Shown here piece after piece: positions 44,533 through 53,680 of a stretch of DNA of 64,000 bases. Under the pieces are notes generated by a model that made no database searches, was not told the DNA's origin, and worked only from the letters and a program-made list of their open reading frames with translations. The stretch is from Verrucomicrobiia bacterium (GTDB lineage: Bacteria; Verrucomicrobiota; Verrucomicrobiia; Limisphaerales; DASXHY01), in NCBI GenBank assembly GCA_035629175.1, contig DASPIL010000066.1, positions 48,338-112,337 of the forward strand, in the 5' to 3' direction. The first letter of the stretch is position 1, and the number at the start of each line of letters is the position of its first letter. Position numbers and translations under genes: made by a program.

Positions 44533-45018
44533 TCAGTGTTTCTCCTGCGCGGGAGGCTGCGCAGCCTTGAGAGCCGAGAAATTCCCTTCCTCACAGCAAG
44601 CGACAAATCCCTCGGTGACGGTCTTCAATTCCTCCCAGCGCGCCCGAATCGATGTCGCTTCCTTGAGCGTGATTTGATTGTCGGATGCGGCCGTAGCAAT
44701 CACTGCGAGCAGGTCGGCGAATTCCTGGACGATCTCGTTGGTGGCAGGAATCAGGAACGAGGGATGCGGCTTGTTGGTCTTTGGATTGAGGATGAAAAAT
44801 CCTCCCGCGCGCTGGCAGATCCACTGGATCAACCGATGATCGTTCGTGCAGCGAAAGAGCGATTCCACCCGATCGAGCGGATTCACAGCGCCGCTCCCCG
44901 TGCCATCGTCGGGTTCGGCCCATTTGTAAATCATCGACATCGAAAGTCCGAGGTCGGCAGCCACCTGCTTTGCGCTGGTACGCTGAAGGACCTCCCGGAG
45001 CAGTTCGTGAGATTGCAT
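44533..45018 (-). CDS. Phage regulatory CII-like (Phage_CP76) protein
   Basis: The 161-residue protein has the PF06892 pattern: HELLREVLQRTSAKQVAADLGLSMSMIYKWAEP as an N-terminal HTH, then LIQWICQRAGGFFI and a helical C-terminus. Such proteins are lysogeny-type regulators in phages, but chromosomal orphans are common. No integrase, capsid or other phage gene is near. I chose the ATG at 45018 because the HTH begins directly after it; the frame is open further upstream. Confidence 0.85.
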   Translation of the reverse strand: MQSHELLREVLQRTSAKQVAADLGLSMSMIYKWAEPDDGTGSGAVNPLDRVESLFRCTNDHRLIQWICQRAGGFFILNPKTNKPHPSFLIPATNEIVQEFADLLAVIATAASDNQITLKEATSIRARWEELKTVTEGFVACCEEGNFSALKAAQPPAQEKH

Positions 45019-45269
45019 GCAACCCACTGTGGAAAACGACATTTTGCTTGGCAAGGGAATAGTCCCAGTGCGCCGTGCCGCCTCGAATTGCCAGGACGAT
45101 GTGGAAGGGCAGTGTGCCCACGGTGGATTCCTGCCAGAGGCCGGCACACATGAATTCGCCGTTGATTCCCAGCCTTGCTTGTCCGACGCAGCCAGGTTTT
45201 TGAATCGGCAACGCGCATCTGAGGTAAACGACTACCGCGACGACCCCCGAATCAGGGCTAGAGTTGGAG

Positions 45270-45755
45270 ATGAACGCAACCCCGAGAACAGGTCCCCTGA
45301 CGGCACACGATCGCGTCCGCCGTCACACGCGTGACGACGTCCAACGCCGGATCGATCGTCACCTTGAAAGCAGCATCCGATATCACGCCACCCAGTCGCG
45401 CGAGGTGATCAGTGCCCGGATCGAGGCGCTGAGCCGGGAGTGGGATATCGAGCGGGTCCTTGAAACGAACGCCTCGACCCTCGCATTGACGGGAGCCCTC
45501 CTGGGCCTGGCAGGATATCGCAAGGCGCTCCTGTTGACCTGTGGCGTCCTTGGCTTCCTGCTGCAGCACGCGATCTCGGGTTGGTGCCCGCCGCTGCCGA
45601 TTCTGCGGCAGCTGGGATTGCGCACGCAGTCTGAAATTGACCGGGAGATATTCGCCCTCAGATTTTTGCGCGGGGATTTCGACAACGTTCCCGCGCAGCG
45701 CGACCAGGGTGAACCGCATCGATCCCAGGAGCTGATTCAATCCCTGTCCGCGTAA
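45270..45755 (+). CDS. DUF2892-domain membrane protein
   Basis: The 161-residue protein has a charged N-terminal half (about 1-65) and a two-helix hydrophobic hairpin (TLALTGALLGLAGYRKALLLTCGVLGFLLQHAI) followed by WCPPLPILRQLGLRTQSEIDRE. This is the DUF2892/YgaP-like pattern; in YgaP the same segment is fused to a rhodanese domain. Here the rhodanese is the next gene, on the opposite strand, and the stops are only 2 bases apart, which suggests a functional link. An ATG two codons upstream (45264) is also open. Confidence 0.82.
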   Translation: MNATPRTGPLTAHDRVRRHTRDDVQRRIDRHLESSIRYHATQSREVISARIEALSREWDIERVLETNASTLALTGALLGLAGYRKALLLTCGVLGFLLQHAISGWCPPLPILRQLGLRTQSEIDREIFALRFLRGDFDNVPAQRDQGEPHRSQELIQSLSA

Positions 45756-45757
45756 TC

Positions 45758-46153
45758 CTAGTTCTTCGACCCAGGTTGGCCGCTTTGGGCCTTCGTCCCG
45801 GAAGCCTTCTCGGCCTGTTCGAGCGAGCCGACGTTGAATACGTTCGTGTAACCCATGGCTCTGAGTTCCGTTTCAGCAATCCCGCTTCTGCGGCCAGTCC
45901 GGCAGTGCAGCAACAACGCCTGGCTTCTGTCCGGCACTTGCGCAGGCAGTTTGAACTTCAACGTATCCAACGGAATATGAATGGCGTTCGTGAGGTGCTT
46001 TGCGTTGTACTCGTCAATGGTCCGGACATCGATCAGCACCGCACCGTTGGTTAGATGGTGTCGCGCCTCTTCTGTTGGAATGATCGGGGCACTGTTCCCG
46101 CAGGCGGTTGTTGCGACTAAAAGTGCAAGCGCAATAAGAAAGGGATTCGTCAT
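45758..46153 (-). CDS. Rhodanese-domain lipoprotein
   Basis: The 131-residue protein begins with a lipoprotein signal (LIALALLVATTAC, lipidated Cys18). A single rhodanese domain follows with VLIDVRTIDEYNAKHLTNAIHIPLD and the catalytic Cys84 in LLHCRTGRRS. It probably handles sulfane sulfur or thiols on the outer face of a membrane. Its stop codon is 2 bases from that of the DUF2892 gene, a domain otherwise fused to rhodaneses. Confidence 0.9.
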   Translation of the reverse strand: MTNPFLIALALLVATTACGNSAPIIPTEEARHHLTNGAVLIDVRTIDEYNAKHLTNAIHIPLDTLKFKLPAQVPDRSQALLLHCRTGRRSGIAETELRAMGYTNVFNVGSLEQAEKASGTKAQSGQPGSKN

Positions 46154-46297
46154 AGCTGGTTAACGTTACCACACACATCGTTCATCCGTGCAGCCCGCGG
46201 TTTCGGGAAAAAGGGAGGTATTCTAAATTTGCATTGCTTATTCAGCACGATTGCGGATTCAATACATCTGTTGCAACTCCGAGGGTTGCACTGAGCG

Positions 46298-47599
46298 ATG
46301 CAACTGCTGCCGTCCATTTTCCGTTCCAGAAATCCGCAACCCATTCGCCGTCCGGATTTTGTTGAGACACAGGGCGGCTTGGCGTTGCAGATATGGGGCG
46401 AAGAAGGTTACTGGCACGTCGTCGACCACGAGTTTGCTGATGTTTTGGAGCAATTGGCGGAAGTACGCGACATCGAATTGTTGCTGGCGGGCCGGCCTGA
46501 CTGGAGGCCGCACACACAGGCGATTCGAAGGCAGCTTGGTGTAATGCGCAAAGCAGGAATCGGGGGGCAGGCACCCAGACTCAATGCATCCGCCATTGAG
46601 AACGTGACGATCAATCTGACGATGGGATGCAATCTCCACTGCCGGTCCTGTTACGTGCCTGAGGACTTTCGAAGCGTCGCAACACGCATCAATCCGTCGC
46701 GCTCACTCGCGTTTCTCGACGATTTGCAGCCGTGTTTCAGCCCCAACGCCACGATCACGTTACTCGGCGGTGAGCCGTTCCTGCATCCCAGCGCGCTGCG
46801 CGAGATTGGCAGCTGGGCGCTTCAGCGGAATCTTCCCTGCAACGTCTCGACGAACGGAACGGTTCTCAACGATGCCATTTTGAAAATTCTCCAGGACATG
46901 CGACTGGATGTGCAGGTGTCACTCGATGGTGCCACGGCGCAGACGAACGATGCGATCCGCGGAGCCGGGACGTTTTCGAAAGCCACGGCAAGCGTGCGCC
47001 GCCTTGTTGAGGCTGGAATTCCGGTGACTTTGTGCATGGTCTGCTGTGAGCAGAATCTTTTGGAGATCGGCAGCTATTTTCATCTTGCCACCCGCCTCGG
47101 AGCGCGGGATGTCCGGTTCATCCCCTTGAAGAAACTTGGGACTTCATCCAAGGGATCGCTGAAACCTGCTTCGCAACTGGAAATCGTAAAGGCAATCTGT
47201 CGTGAACTGGATGAGGAACCCGCGTTTCGGCCGATGTGCCGCACGGATGTTTATTCCATCGTGAAAGCCATGCTGCGCGACAGTTCGCGTCGGACCACGT
47301 GCGGCACAGGCACGCAGACATTGCTGATCCACGCCGACGGCACCGTGTTTCCCTGCATCAATACAACGATTCCCACGCTGGCGTTGGGCAGCGTTCATGA
47401 AGGATCGCGGGAGGTTCTCGCCCGCGGCGCGGCATTCGGAGCTCGACTATCGCTCGATTCGGCGGCGCATCCGTGTCATGGCTGCAGCGTGAAGCGCTGG
47501 TGCCTTGCGGTTTGCCCAGGCGAAACGCTGCAGCGCGAAGGGAGTCTTGATCAGCCGCATTGGAATTGCACGACGCACGCAACACCATCCGGTTCGTGA
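46298..47599 (+). CDS. Radical SAM/SPASM protein with RRE-like N-terminus
   Basis: The 433-residue protein has a CxxxCxxC radical SAM cluster (Cys111, Cys115, Cys118 in MGCNLHCRSCYV), LLGGEPFLHP and VSLDGATAQTND. A C-terminal SPASM region with many cysteines follows (CGTGTQTLLIHADGTVFPC, CHGCSVKRWCLAVCPGE). The first ~90 residues (GLALQIWGEEGYWHVVDHEFADVLEQL) look like a PqqD/RRE-type peptide-binding domain. This layout is typical of enzymes that modify ribosomal peptides or mature other enzymes. No obvious precursor peptide is adjacent; the next gene encodes a small membrane protein. Confidence 0.88.
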   Translation: MQLLPSIFRSRNPQPIRRPDFVETQGGLALQIWGEEGYWHVVDHEFADVLEQLAEVRDIELLLAGRPDWRPHTQAIRRQLGVMRKAGIGGQAPRLNASAIENVTINLTMGCNLHCRSCYVPEDFRSVATRINPSRSLAFLDDLQPCFSPNATITLLGGEPFLHPSALREIGSWALQRNLPCNVSTNGTVLNDAILKILQDMRLDVQVSLDGATAQTNDAIRGAGTFSKATASVRRLVEAGIPVTLCMVCCEQNLLEIGSYFHLATRLGARDVRFIPLKKLGTSSKGSLKPASQLEIVKAICRELDEEPAFRPMCRTDVYSIVKAMLRDSSRRTTCGTGTQTLLIHADGTVFPCINTTIPTLALGSVHEGSREVLARGAAFGARLSLDSAAHPCHGCSVKRWCLAVCPGETLQREGSLDQPHWNCTTHATPSGS

Positions 47600-47657
47600 T
47601 GTGGCGATTAGCGCACGAAACGCAGTCCGTTGAGCAACACATAGCAAGGAGCCTGAT

Positions 47658-47936
47658 ATGAAAATCGTGACCTACAGCGAAGTGCCGGAAAAAAGTGGTC
47701 CCTACATCCATCTCGCCTATACATCCGCGAGCGCGCAATACCAGGTGCACGGCATGTTCGGATCCGGTGTGATGATGGGGATTCTTTACCTGTTTATCCT
47801 CGTAACTGCGACGGCTGCGAAAGTCCCAGCGAGTTTTCCCCGGGCGTGGCGATGGTTTTCAATCGTGTTTGTCACAATCACGATCAGCCTGCTCGTGTTT
47901 TCATTTTTCATCCCGACGTTCACTCGCGGCCGGTAG
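47658..47936 (+). CDS. Small two-helix membrane protein (92 aa)
   Basis: The protein has an AAGGAG ribosome site 8 bases before its ATG. It has two hydrophobic segments (about residues 33-52 and 65-87) and no cysteine or glycine-rich core like a RiPP precursor. It is 58 bases after the radical SAM gene in the same direction. Function unknown. Confidence 0.72.
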   Translation: MKIVTYSEVPEKSGPYIHLAYTSASAQYQVHGMFGSGVMMGILYLFILVTATAAKVPASFPRAWRWFSIVFVTITISLLVFSFFIPTFTRGR

Positions 47937-48218
47937 GTGCGCTGGGAGCCGCTGTCCCACGCGGACCAGAGGCGAGACTCGGGCGCGTTCTGCCGCAGGA
48001 GGAGCGTGGCGTTTACGCCGCTTCAGTGCGCGAACCCCGAAGGGCAATCAATTCACACGATTCGGAGCGCCCGTTGAGGCGACCTGAAGAGCCCGTGCTC
48101 CGCGGCAGCGTAGTATGAACCCTCCGTGCGCCAAAAGTAACTGTTACCCGGGAACCCTCCCTTTGAAGGGCTTCAGTGTTGTCAATCGTGAATACCACCG
48201 ATACGTTGCAGCTGGACG
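47937..48218. other. Intergenic stretch with a REP-like hairpin
   Basis: The 282 bases have no convincing gene. They contain a small palindrome (GGCG-TTTA-CGCC near 48008) in a GGAGCGTGGCGTTTACGCCG context that resembles another verrucomicrobial dispersed repeat family. No promoter for the downstream dehydrogenase is obvious. Confidence 0.45.
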
Positions 48219-51044
48219 ATGAGTTCGGCCCAATTAATTTCCACGCTGGCCTCCAGTGGTTGCGAAGTGGCCTTCGACAATATCACCCGGCAACTTTATG
48301 CCACCGACGCATCGATTTATCAGGTTGAACCCGTTGCAGTTGCATTTCCCCGCGGCGTAAAACAGATCTGTTCTTTGTTCAAGGCGGCGGACGAAGCCGG
48401 CATTGGGATCATTCCCCGCGGAGCAGGCACAGGTCTGTCCGGAGGAGCAATCGGTGAGGGACTGATTGTAGATTTCGCGCGGCACAATCGCCAGATTCTC
48501 GCGCTGGATCTGGAACGGCGCACCGTTCGCGTCGAGGCTGGCGTCGTCCTGGATCAGCTCAACCACTTTCTCCGCGGATATAACCTGCGCTTTGGACCCG
48601 ATGTAGCCACCGCTTCCCGCGCCACGATCGGCGGCATGATTGCCAACAACTCCAGCGGTTCCCATGCGCCTTTTTATGGCGTGACCGCTGATCACGTCGA
48701 CGGCATGGATGTCGTGCTGTCGAGCGGCAAATACGCGAAGATCAGTGAATCTCACGACACGATGCCGCAACAGAGGGATCTTCTCGAAGACATTGTCCAA
48801 TTGAATTCGCTGCTGATTGAGGAACGTTTTCCGCGAGGCCTCACAAAGCGGTGGCCGGGTTATCCACTGGATCGTTGCGTCCGAAACCCCAACAAGGTCC
48901 TGCAAGTGCTGTGCGGCAGCGAAGGCACGCTGGCGCACATCGTCTCTGCGGAACTCAAGCTTGTGCCGGTGCCGGATGAAAAAGGCCTGGTGTTGCTGTT
49001 CTTCAATTCGATCACGGAAGCGATGCAGGCTTCCGTTGAGTTGCTTCGCCTCGCGCCAGTGGCCATCGAGCATCTCGACCGGGTCCTGCTCGATGAGACT
49101 CGCGGGCAGCTTGAGTTTCAGGCCGCACGCGATCTTCTGGAACTTGACCGCGTCCCATGCGAATCGATCCTCGCCGTTGAATTCTTCGATCACGTCAGCG
49201 ACAAGATCGCCTCGGTCCGCGCCCGTCACCCGAATGTTCGAATCAAAGCCATCCAAACGCAAGTGGGCGCCGATCTGTTCTGGGGCTTGCGTCGCGCGGG
49301 TTTGTCGTTGCTCACGGGCCGCAAAGGTGCCGCAAAGCCGGTGGCGGGAATCGAAGACGCCGCCGTGCTCCCTCAACACCTGCCCGGCTACGTGAGTTCG
49401 CTGCAAAAGATCCTGTCTGACATCGGCGTGACGGCTTCGTTCTACGGCCACGCAGCTTCGGGCCTGTTGCATGTTCGACCCGTCCTGAATCTGCGGGATC
49501 GCGACGACCTTCGGAAATTCCGTCACATCGCAAATGAAGTCGCCGCGCTCGTAAAACACTTCAAGGGTTCGCTGGCCGCCGAGCATGGTGTCGGCATCGC
49601 GCGAACGGAGTTCATGGCGGGCCAGGTGGGCGATGACATCCTGAACCTCATGCGTGAGATCAAGCAGTCGTTTGATCCGCACAACCTGATGAATCCGGGA
49701 AAGATCATCCCGGACGATCGCTACGAATTCGACGGCGACCTGCGCGCGAGACCTGGCCATGAAGTTCAACTGCCATTCACCCCTTTGCTGGCGTTTGCGG
49801 CCCGGGACGAATCAATCATCGCGAACCTCGAGCAATGCAACGGCTGTGGCGGGTGTCTCAAGGAAAAGCCGACGATGTGTCCCACGTACATCGCCTCAGG
49901 CGATGAAAGCCTGTCGACGCGGGGCCGCGCCAACTTGATTCGCGCGGCGCTCGAATTGCGCGGCCTTGCAAACGGCGATCCCCTGGTTTCGGCGGAATTG
50001 GAGACTGCGTTGTCGAGTTGTCTGGCGTGCAAGGCGTGCACTCACGAATGTCCATCAAACGTGAACATGGGGTTGATCAAAGCGGAATTGCAGTACGCGC
50101 GGATCCGCCGGCGCGGACTGTCCCTGCAGGAGCGCTTGTTCAGTTCCATCGATCTTCTCGGCAAGGCTGGCTGCCGCATTCCGCTTGTCGCGAACCAGTT
50201 CCTGGATTCTTCGATCATGCGCTTTCTCGGCGATCGCATTTTGGGAATCACGTCCGAGCGCAAACTGCCGCACTACACCCGCCAGCGATTCGATCATTGG
50301 TTTTGGAAACGAGCCAGGCCGGTCCCGACTCGCGGCCGCGTAATCCTTTGGGACGACACCTTTGTGCGTTATCACGAGCCGGGGATTGGAATGGCGGCGG
50401 TGAAGGTTCTGGAAACGGCCGGCTTCAGTGTTGATCTCGTTTCGGGCCGCAAGTGTTGCGGTCGTCCGGCGTTCAGCGTGGGCAATCTCGACGAGGCCAT
50501 GCGCCTTGGCGCGCATAACCTGGCGCTTCTTGCGGGGGATGCGGATGCGGCGCCCATATTGTTCCTCGAACCGTCGTGTTACTCCATGTTCGTTGAGGAA
50601 TATCGCGAATTGAAACTTCCCGGCGCCGAAGCAATCGGGCAGCGATGCTACATTTTTCAGGAGTTCATCGAAGCCCTGCTCACGCAGGAACCCTCTGCCT
50701 TGCCCTTCAACCACAACGCCGAGCGCGTGGTCATTCATGTCCATTGCCACTTAAAGTCGCGCCTGCATTCCGGCTACTTGCAACGGCTGATTGAACACTT
50801 GCCCCACCGTACGATCAACGTGCTGGATACCGGGTGTTGCGGAATGGCGGGAAGTTTCGGCGCGCTCAAGTCGAAGTACGAATTGTCGCTTAAAATCGCC
50901 GAGCCTTTGATCAAGGAGATCAAGGGACAACCTTTCGGAACGATCTTCGTCACGTCTGGCGCCAGCTGCCGCCATCAGGTTCTGCACCTCACGCCAATCA
51001 AGTCAAAGCACATGGCAGAGTTGCTGGCGGACGCGCTGGAGTGA
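48219..51044 (+). CDS. FAD/Fe-S D-lactate dehydrogenase-like enzyme
   Basis: The 941-residue protein fuses a GlcD-type FAD-linked oxidase (about 1-500; PCMH FAD-binding with GIIPRGAGTGLSGGAIG, C-terminal NLMNPGKII) to a GlcF-like iron-sulfur part. The latter has two ferredoxin clusters (CNGCGGCLKEKPTMCP and CLACKACTHECPSNV) and two CCG domains (SGRKCCGRPAFSVG; DTGCCGMAGSFG). This design is seen in D-lactate or 2-hydroxyacid dehydrogenases of the DldII/YdiJ type that pass electrons to quinone. The substrate is not proven. It converges on the TatD gene. Confidence 0.9.
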   Translation: MSSAQLISTLASSGCEVAFDNITRQLYATDASIYQVEPVAVAFPRGVKQICSLFKAADEAGIGIIPRGAGTGLSGGAIGEGLIVDFARHNRQILALDLERRTVRVEAGVVLDQLNHFLRGYNLRFGPDVATASRATIGGMIANNSSGSHAPFYGVTADHVDGMDVVLSSGKYAKISESHDTMPQQRDLLEDIVQLNSLLIEERFPRGLTKRWPGYPLDRCVRNPNKVLQVLCGSEGTLAHIVSAELKLVPVPDEKGLVLLFFNSITEAMQASVELLRLAPVAIEHLDRVLLDETRGQLEFQAARDLLELDRVPCESILAVEFFDHVSDKIASVRARHPNVRIKAIQTQVGADLFWGLRRAGLSLLTGRKGAAKPVAGIEDAAVLPQHLPGYVSSLQKILSDIGVTASFYGHAASGLLHVRPVLNLRDRDDLRKFRHIANEVAALVKHFKGSLAAEHGVGIARTEFMAGQVGDDILNLMREIKQSFDPHNLMNPGKIIPDDRYEFDGDLRARPGHEVQLPFTPLLAFAARDESIIANLEQCNGCGGCLKEKPTMCPTYIASGDESLSTRGRANLIRAALELRGLANGDPLVSAELETALSSCLACKACTHECPSNVNMGLIKAELQYARIRRRGLSLQERLFSSIDLLGKAGCRIPLVANQFLDSSIMRFLGDRILGITSERKLPHYTRQRFDHWFWKRARPVPTRGRVILWDDTFVRYHEPGIGMAAVKVLETAGFSVDLVSGRKCCGRPAFSVGNLDEAMRLGAHNLALLAGDADAAPILFLEPSCYSMFVEEYRELKLPGAEAIGQRCYIFQEFIEALLTQEPSALPFNHNAERVVIHVHCHLKSRLHSGYLQRLIEHLPHRTINVLDTGCCGMAGSFGALKSKYELSLKIAEPLIKEIKGQPFGTIFVTSGASCRHQVLHLTPIKSKHMAELLADALE

Positions 51045-51048
51045 TCGT

Positions 51049-51065
51049 GCGAACGAAACGTTCGC
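51049..51065. terminator. Hairpin between convergent genes
   Basis: A 7-bp perfect stem (GCGAACG / CGTTCGC) with an AAA loop occupies the 24-base space between the dehydrogenase and TatD stop codons. No T tract is present on either strand, so termination strength is uncertain. Confidence 0.45.
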
Positions 51066-51068
51066 GGG

Positions 51069-51881
51069 CTACTTGAGACGGGGGAAGAACGCGTGTGCCG
51101 TGCTGCAGGTCATTTCGCTGAGTTCCTCGAGAGAGCATCCTTTGGCCTGCGCAACCGCTTCCGAAAGTTCCTTCACGTATGCGGGTTCACAGCGCTTTCC
51201 ACGATACGGAACTGGAGCCAGGAACGGCGAATCAGTTTCCAGCATGAATTTTCCGGGAGGCGTCGCCGCAATGGCGTCCCGCACGTTTTGGCCGTTCTTG
51301 AATGTCGCGATTCCCGTGAAACTGACGATCGAATTCAATGCCAGAATCCGGTTCAGGGTGGAGATTTCGCCAGCAAAGCAATGGAAAACGCCGCGCACGC
51401 GATCGCCAAATGGTTGCAGCAGCGACAAGGTGTCTTCCACGCAATCGCCGCGCTGGTGAATGACGCAGTTCAATCCTGTCTCCACGGCAACCTCCAGATG
51501 CTGCCGGAAAAGCTCAGCCTGCCGCTGCTTGTAACGCGCGTCGTCCTCAACGCTGCCCCCCGCCTGTGTGCTCGGGAGGCGATAATAATCGAGGCCGGTT
51601 TCTCCCAGCGCCACGACCTTCGGATTCGCTGACAGCGTTCGCAGTTCGCCGCGAATATCCTGCGGGGCTTCAAGGGCATCTGAGGGATGCCACCCAATCA
51701 CGGCGTAGACGCACTCGAATTGTTCTGCAAGCGACACCGCGCGGCGGCTGCTTTCCAGGTTCGTTCCAATCGACAGGATCCGATGAATGCCCGCTGCCTG
51801 TGCGCGCTCCACCACCTGCGGGAGTTCAGCGGCGAAATCGGGATAATCGAGGTGTGCGTGAGTGTCGTAGAAAATCGGCAT
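51069..51881 (-). CDS. TatD-family metal-dependent hydrolase
   Basis: The 270-residue TIM-barrel protein has the metal ligands in DTHAHLDY (His8, His10), the Glu in VALGETGLDYY, His residues in VIHQRGD and VFHCFAG, and the Asp in MLETDSPFLAPVPYRGKRCEP. Members are DNases or deacylases of broad function. The gene is 15 bases downstream of the TIGR03790 gene on the same strand and likely co-transcribed. Confidence 0.93.
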   Translation of the reverse strand: MPIFYDTHAHLDYPDFAAELPQVVERAQAAGIHRILSIGTNLESSRRAVSLAEQFECVYAVIGWHPSDALEAPQDIRGELRTLSANPKVVALGETGLDYYRLPSTQAGGSVEDDARYKQRQAELFRQHLEVAVETGLNCVIHQRGDCVEDTLSLLQPFGDRVRGVFHCFAGEISTLNRILALNSIVSFTGIATFKNGQNVRDAIAATPPGKFMLETDSPFLAPVPYRGKRCEPAYVKELSEAVAQAKGCSLEELSEMTCSTAHAFFPRLK

Positions 51882-51896
51882 GCCGAAACGCGAGGT

Positions 51897-53606
51897 CTAT
51901 TTCGCCGCGGGCGTGAGATCCTTCACGAGCTGCTCGTAACTTGCGGCAGCCTCTTTCTTGCCCAGCCGATTCGCAAGCTGGGCAAGTTTGCGGTAGACGT
52001 CGATCATGCCGGGATAATCCCGGTTTTCCTCACGGATGGGCGAAAGCGCATCGACCGCATCCTGGAATCGTTCGAGTTCCGTCAGCTTGTCCGCAAGCGC
52101 GAGGCGGATGCGCAGGCGCTGCTCGGGTGAGGGATTGAGCTTGAGCGCGCGGTCCCACATTTCAGCTGCCGATGAAGGCTTGCCACCGACGGAATACATG
52201 TCCGCGAGTTTTTCCGTAAGCACCGGGCTTTCCTTCGTGAGCGGAACCTGCTCCAGGAAATACATCATTTGCGGCAGCGGCTGGTTGCGGGCGAGGTTGA
52301 GATTCACGAGCCGCAGGAACGACCACTCAAGCCACTTGCTTTTCGACGCGGCAAGTTCCTCATGGAGCTTTTGGGGCGGGTGCGCCATGGGGCGGTAAAG
52401 GGGATCGCCAACAACCGTGGTCATCCACGAGAGCATGGTTTGAGAGGCATACGCTGACTGCGCGAAGTTGAATCCGTGAAATAGAAAGCGCCCTGCGAAC
52501 ACCGCGATATCCGGCGTGCCGCCAAGATACGGTTCCGTGACCGAACCCATCGATACCGTTGCACCCTTTGCGAGCAACGGTCCCACCCAGTGCCTGGTGG
52601 TGGAGCGAATGTTTGCAGCGCTGTAGGAATGCAGGTGATACGCAAACGCACCGGGCATGAACTCCACGTTTTCGCGCGTGAACGGGCCGGAAACATCGTT
52701 GTTATACCAGCCCGCATAGAACGCAATCTGGCTCATTGGAAACGTCGCGGGGAAAGCCCACGAATTGCTTTCCACAATTGTTTCAAATCCAGTGTGGCGG
52801 CAGATTTCTGCCGCTCCGCGCATCCACGCATCGCCCACCGCATAATTGGAATCGGAAATGTTGCGAATGTCGATGTAGGCGCGGCCCCACAGCCCATTTG
52901 CTTCAGCCTGGAGCGCCTTGTCCACCAGGCCCTTCGCAATTTCCGCAGTCGGCCCGTCAAGCCGCGTTACCATCAACAGCCCGTTGGTCGCGGCAAAACG
53001 CGCCTCGTTCGTGGCGCCGTACAATGGATTGGGCAGCGGGCCGGTCAGGCCGATGCGCGACTCGAGCACCGGCAGCAGCGACAATTCGCTGTCGACAGCG
53101 GCTTCATTGCGGCGCAACTCCGCCTGCACCGACAGGGTGTGTTTTTCCTTGAGGCCTTCCTCGGGTTTGATCCGAAACGGCACGCCGTAACAGAGCACGG
53201 CGTAATTAATCTTTGATTCCGACGGCTTCCAGATCACGCGTGAGGCTTCGTTGCTGTTTCCGCGAATAATTTCTGAACGAATCCGCCAAAGTTTCAGATC
53301 CGCGATTTTCTTCGCGAGCGGCTTCTCCAGTTTGTCGCGATATTCGTTGCGACTGATGTCGTTCTCGGTCGTGAGACTGAAACCGAACACCTGGCTGGCC
53401 GGAACCTTCCGCGCCTTCGCGTAATGCTCGGCAACCTCCTTGGACTCGGGAACCTGGGTGTTGTAGACGACGATGACCTGGTCGCCTGGATTTTCAGCGG
53501 CGCTCGCGAATGCGGCGAGTCCAATGGCCGCCGCTGCGAGAAGATTTCCTGGCAGCGATTTCGAAATAAACAACTTCGATCTGTTTGCCCAAATATGTTT
53601 GCTCAT
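51897..53606 (-). CDS. TIGR03790-family exported protein
   Basis: The 569-residue protein has a signal peptide (LLAAAAIGLAAFASAAE) and the TIGR03790 core: VIVVYNTQVPESKEVAEHYAKARKVP, YAVLCYGVPFRI, TRLDGPTAEIAKGLVD, TVSMGSVTEPYLGGTPD. A C-terminal TPR-like tail (about 475-565) extends it. The family is known from Planctomycetota, Verrucomicrobiota and others and has no assigned function. The long upstream open frame is spurious; MSKHIWANRS at 53606 gives the signal peptide. Confidence 0.88.
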   Translation of the reverse strand: MSKHIWANRSKLFISKSLPGNLLAAAAIGLAAFASAAENPGDQVIVVYNTQVPESKEVAEHYAKARKVPASQVFGFSLTTENDISRNEYRDKLEKPLAKKIADLKLWRIRSEIIRGNSNEASRVIWKPSESKINYAVLCYGVPFRIKPEEGLKEKHTLSVQAELRRNEAAVDSELSLLPVLESRIGLTGPLPNPLYGATNEARFAATNGLLMVTRLDGPTAEIAKGLVDKALQAEANGLWGRAYIDIRNISDSNYAVGDAWMRGAAEICRHTGFETIVESNSWAFPATFPMSQIAFYAGWYNNDVSGPFTRENVEFMPGAFAYHLHSYSAANIRSTTRHWVGPLLAKGATVSMGSVTEPYLGGTPDIAVFAGRFLFHGFNFAQSAYASQTMLSWMTTVVGDPLYRPMAHPPQKLHEELAASKSKWLEWSFLRLVNLNLARNQPLPQMMYFLEQVPLTKESPVLTEKLADMYSVGGKPSSAAEMWDRALKLNPSPEQRLRIRLALADKLTELERFQDAVDALSPIREENRDYPGMIDVYRKLAQLANRLGKKEAAASYEQLVKDLTPAAK

Positions 53607-53680
53607 GATACAGGTCCGCTTCGATGGTGCGTCGCGCAGTGTCCACGTGGAATTGACGCGAACATACACACGCAAACGAT

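Noticed and set aside
48234..49769. 511-codon minus-strand open frame opposite the D-lactate dehydrogenase-like gene
   Set aside because: The FAD and Fe-S motifs on the plus strand are complete and the antisense frame has no recognisable fold.
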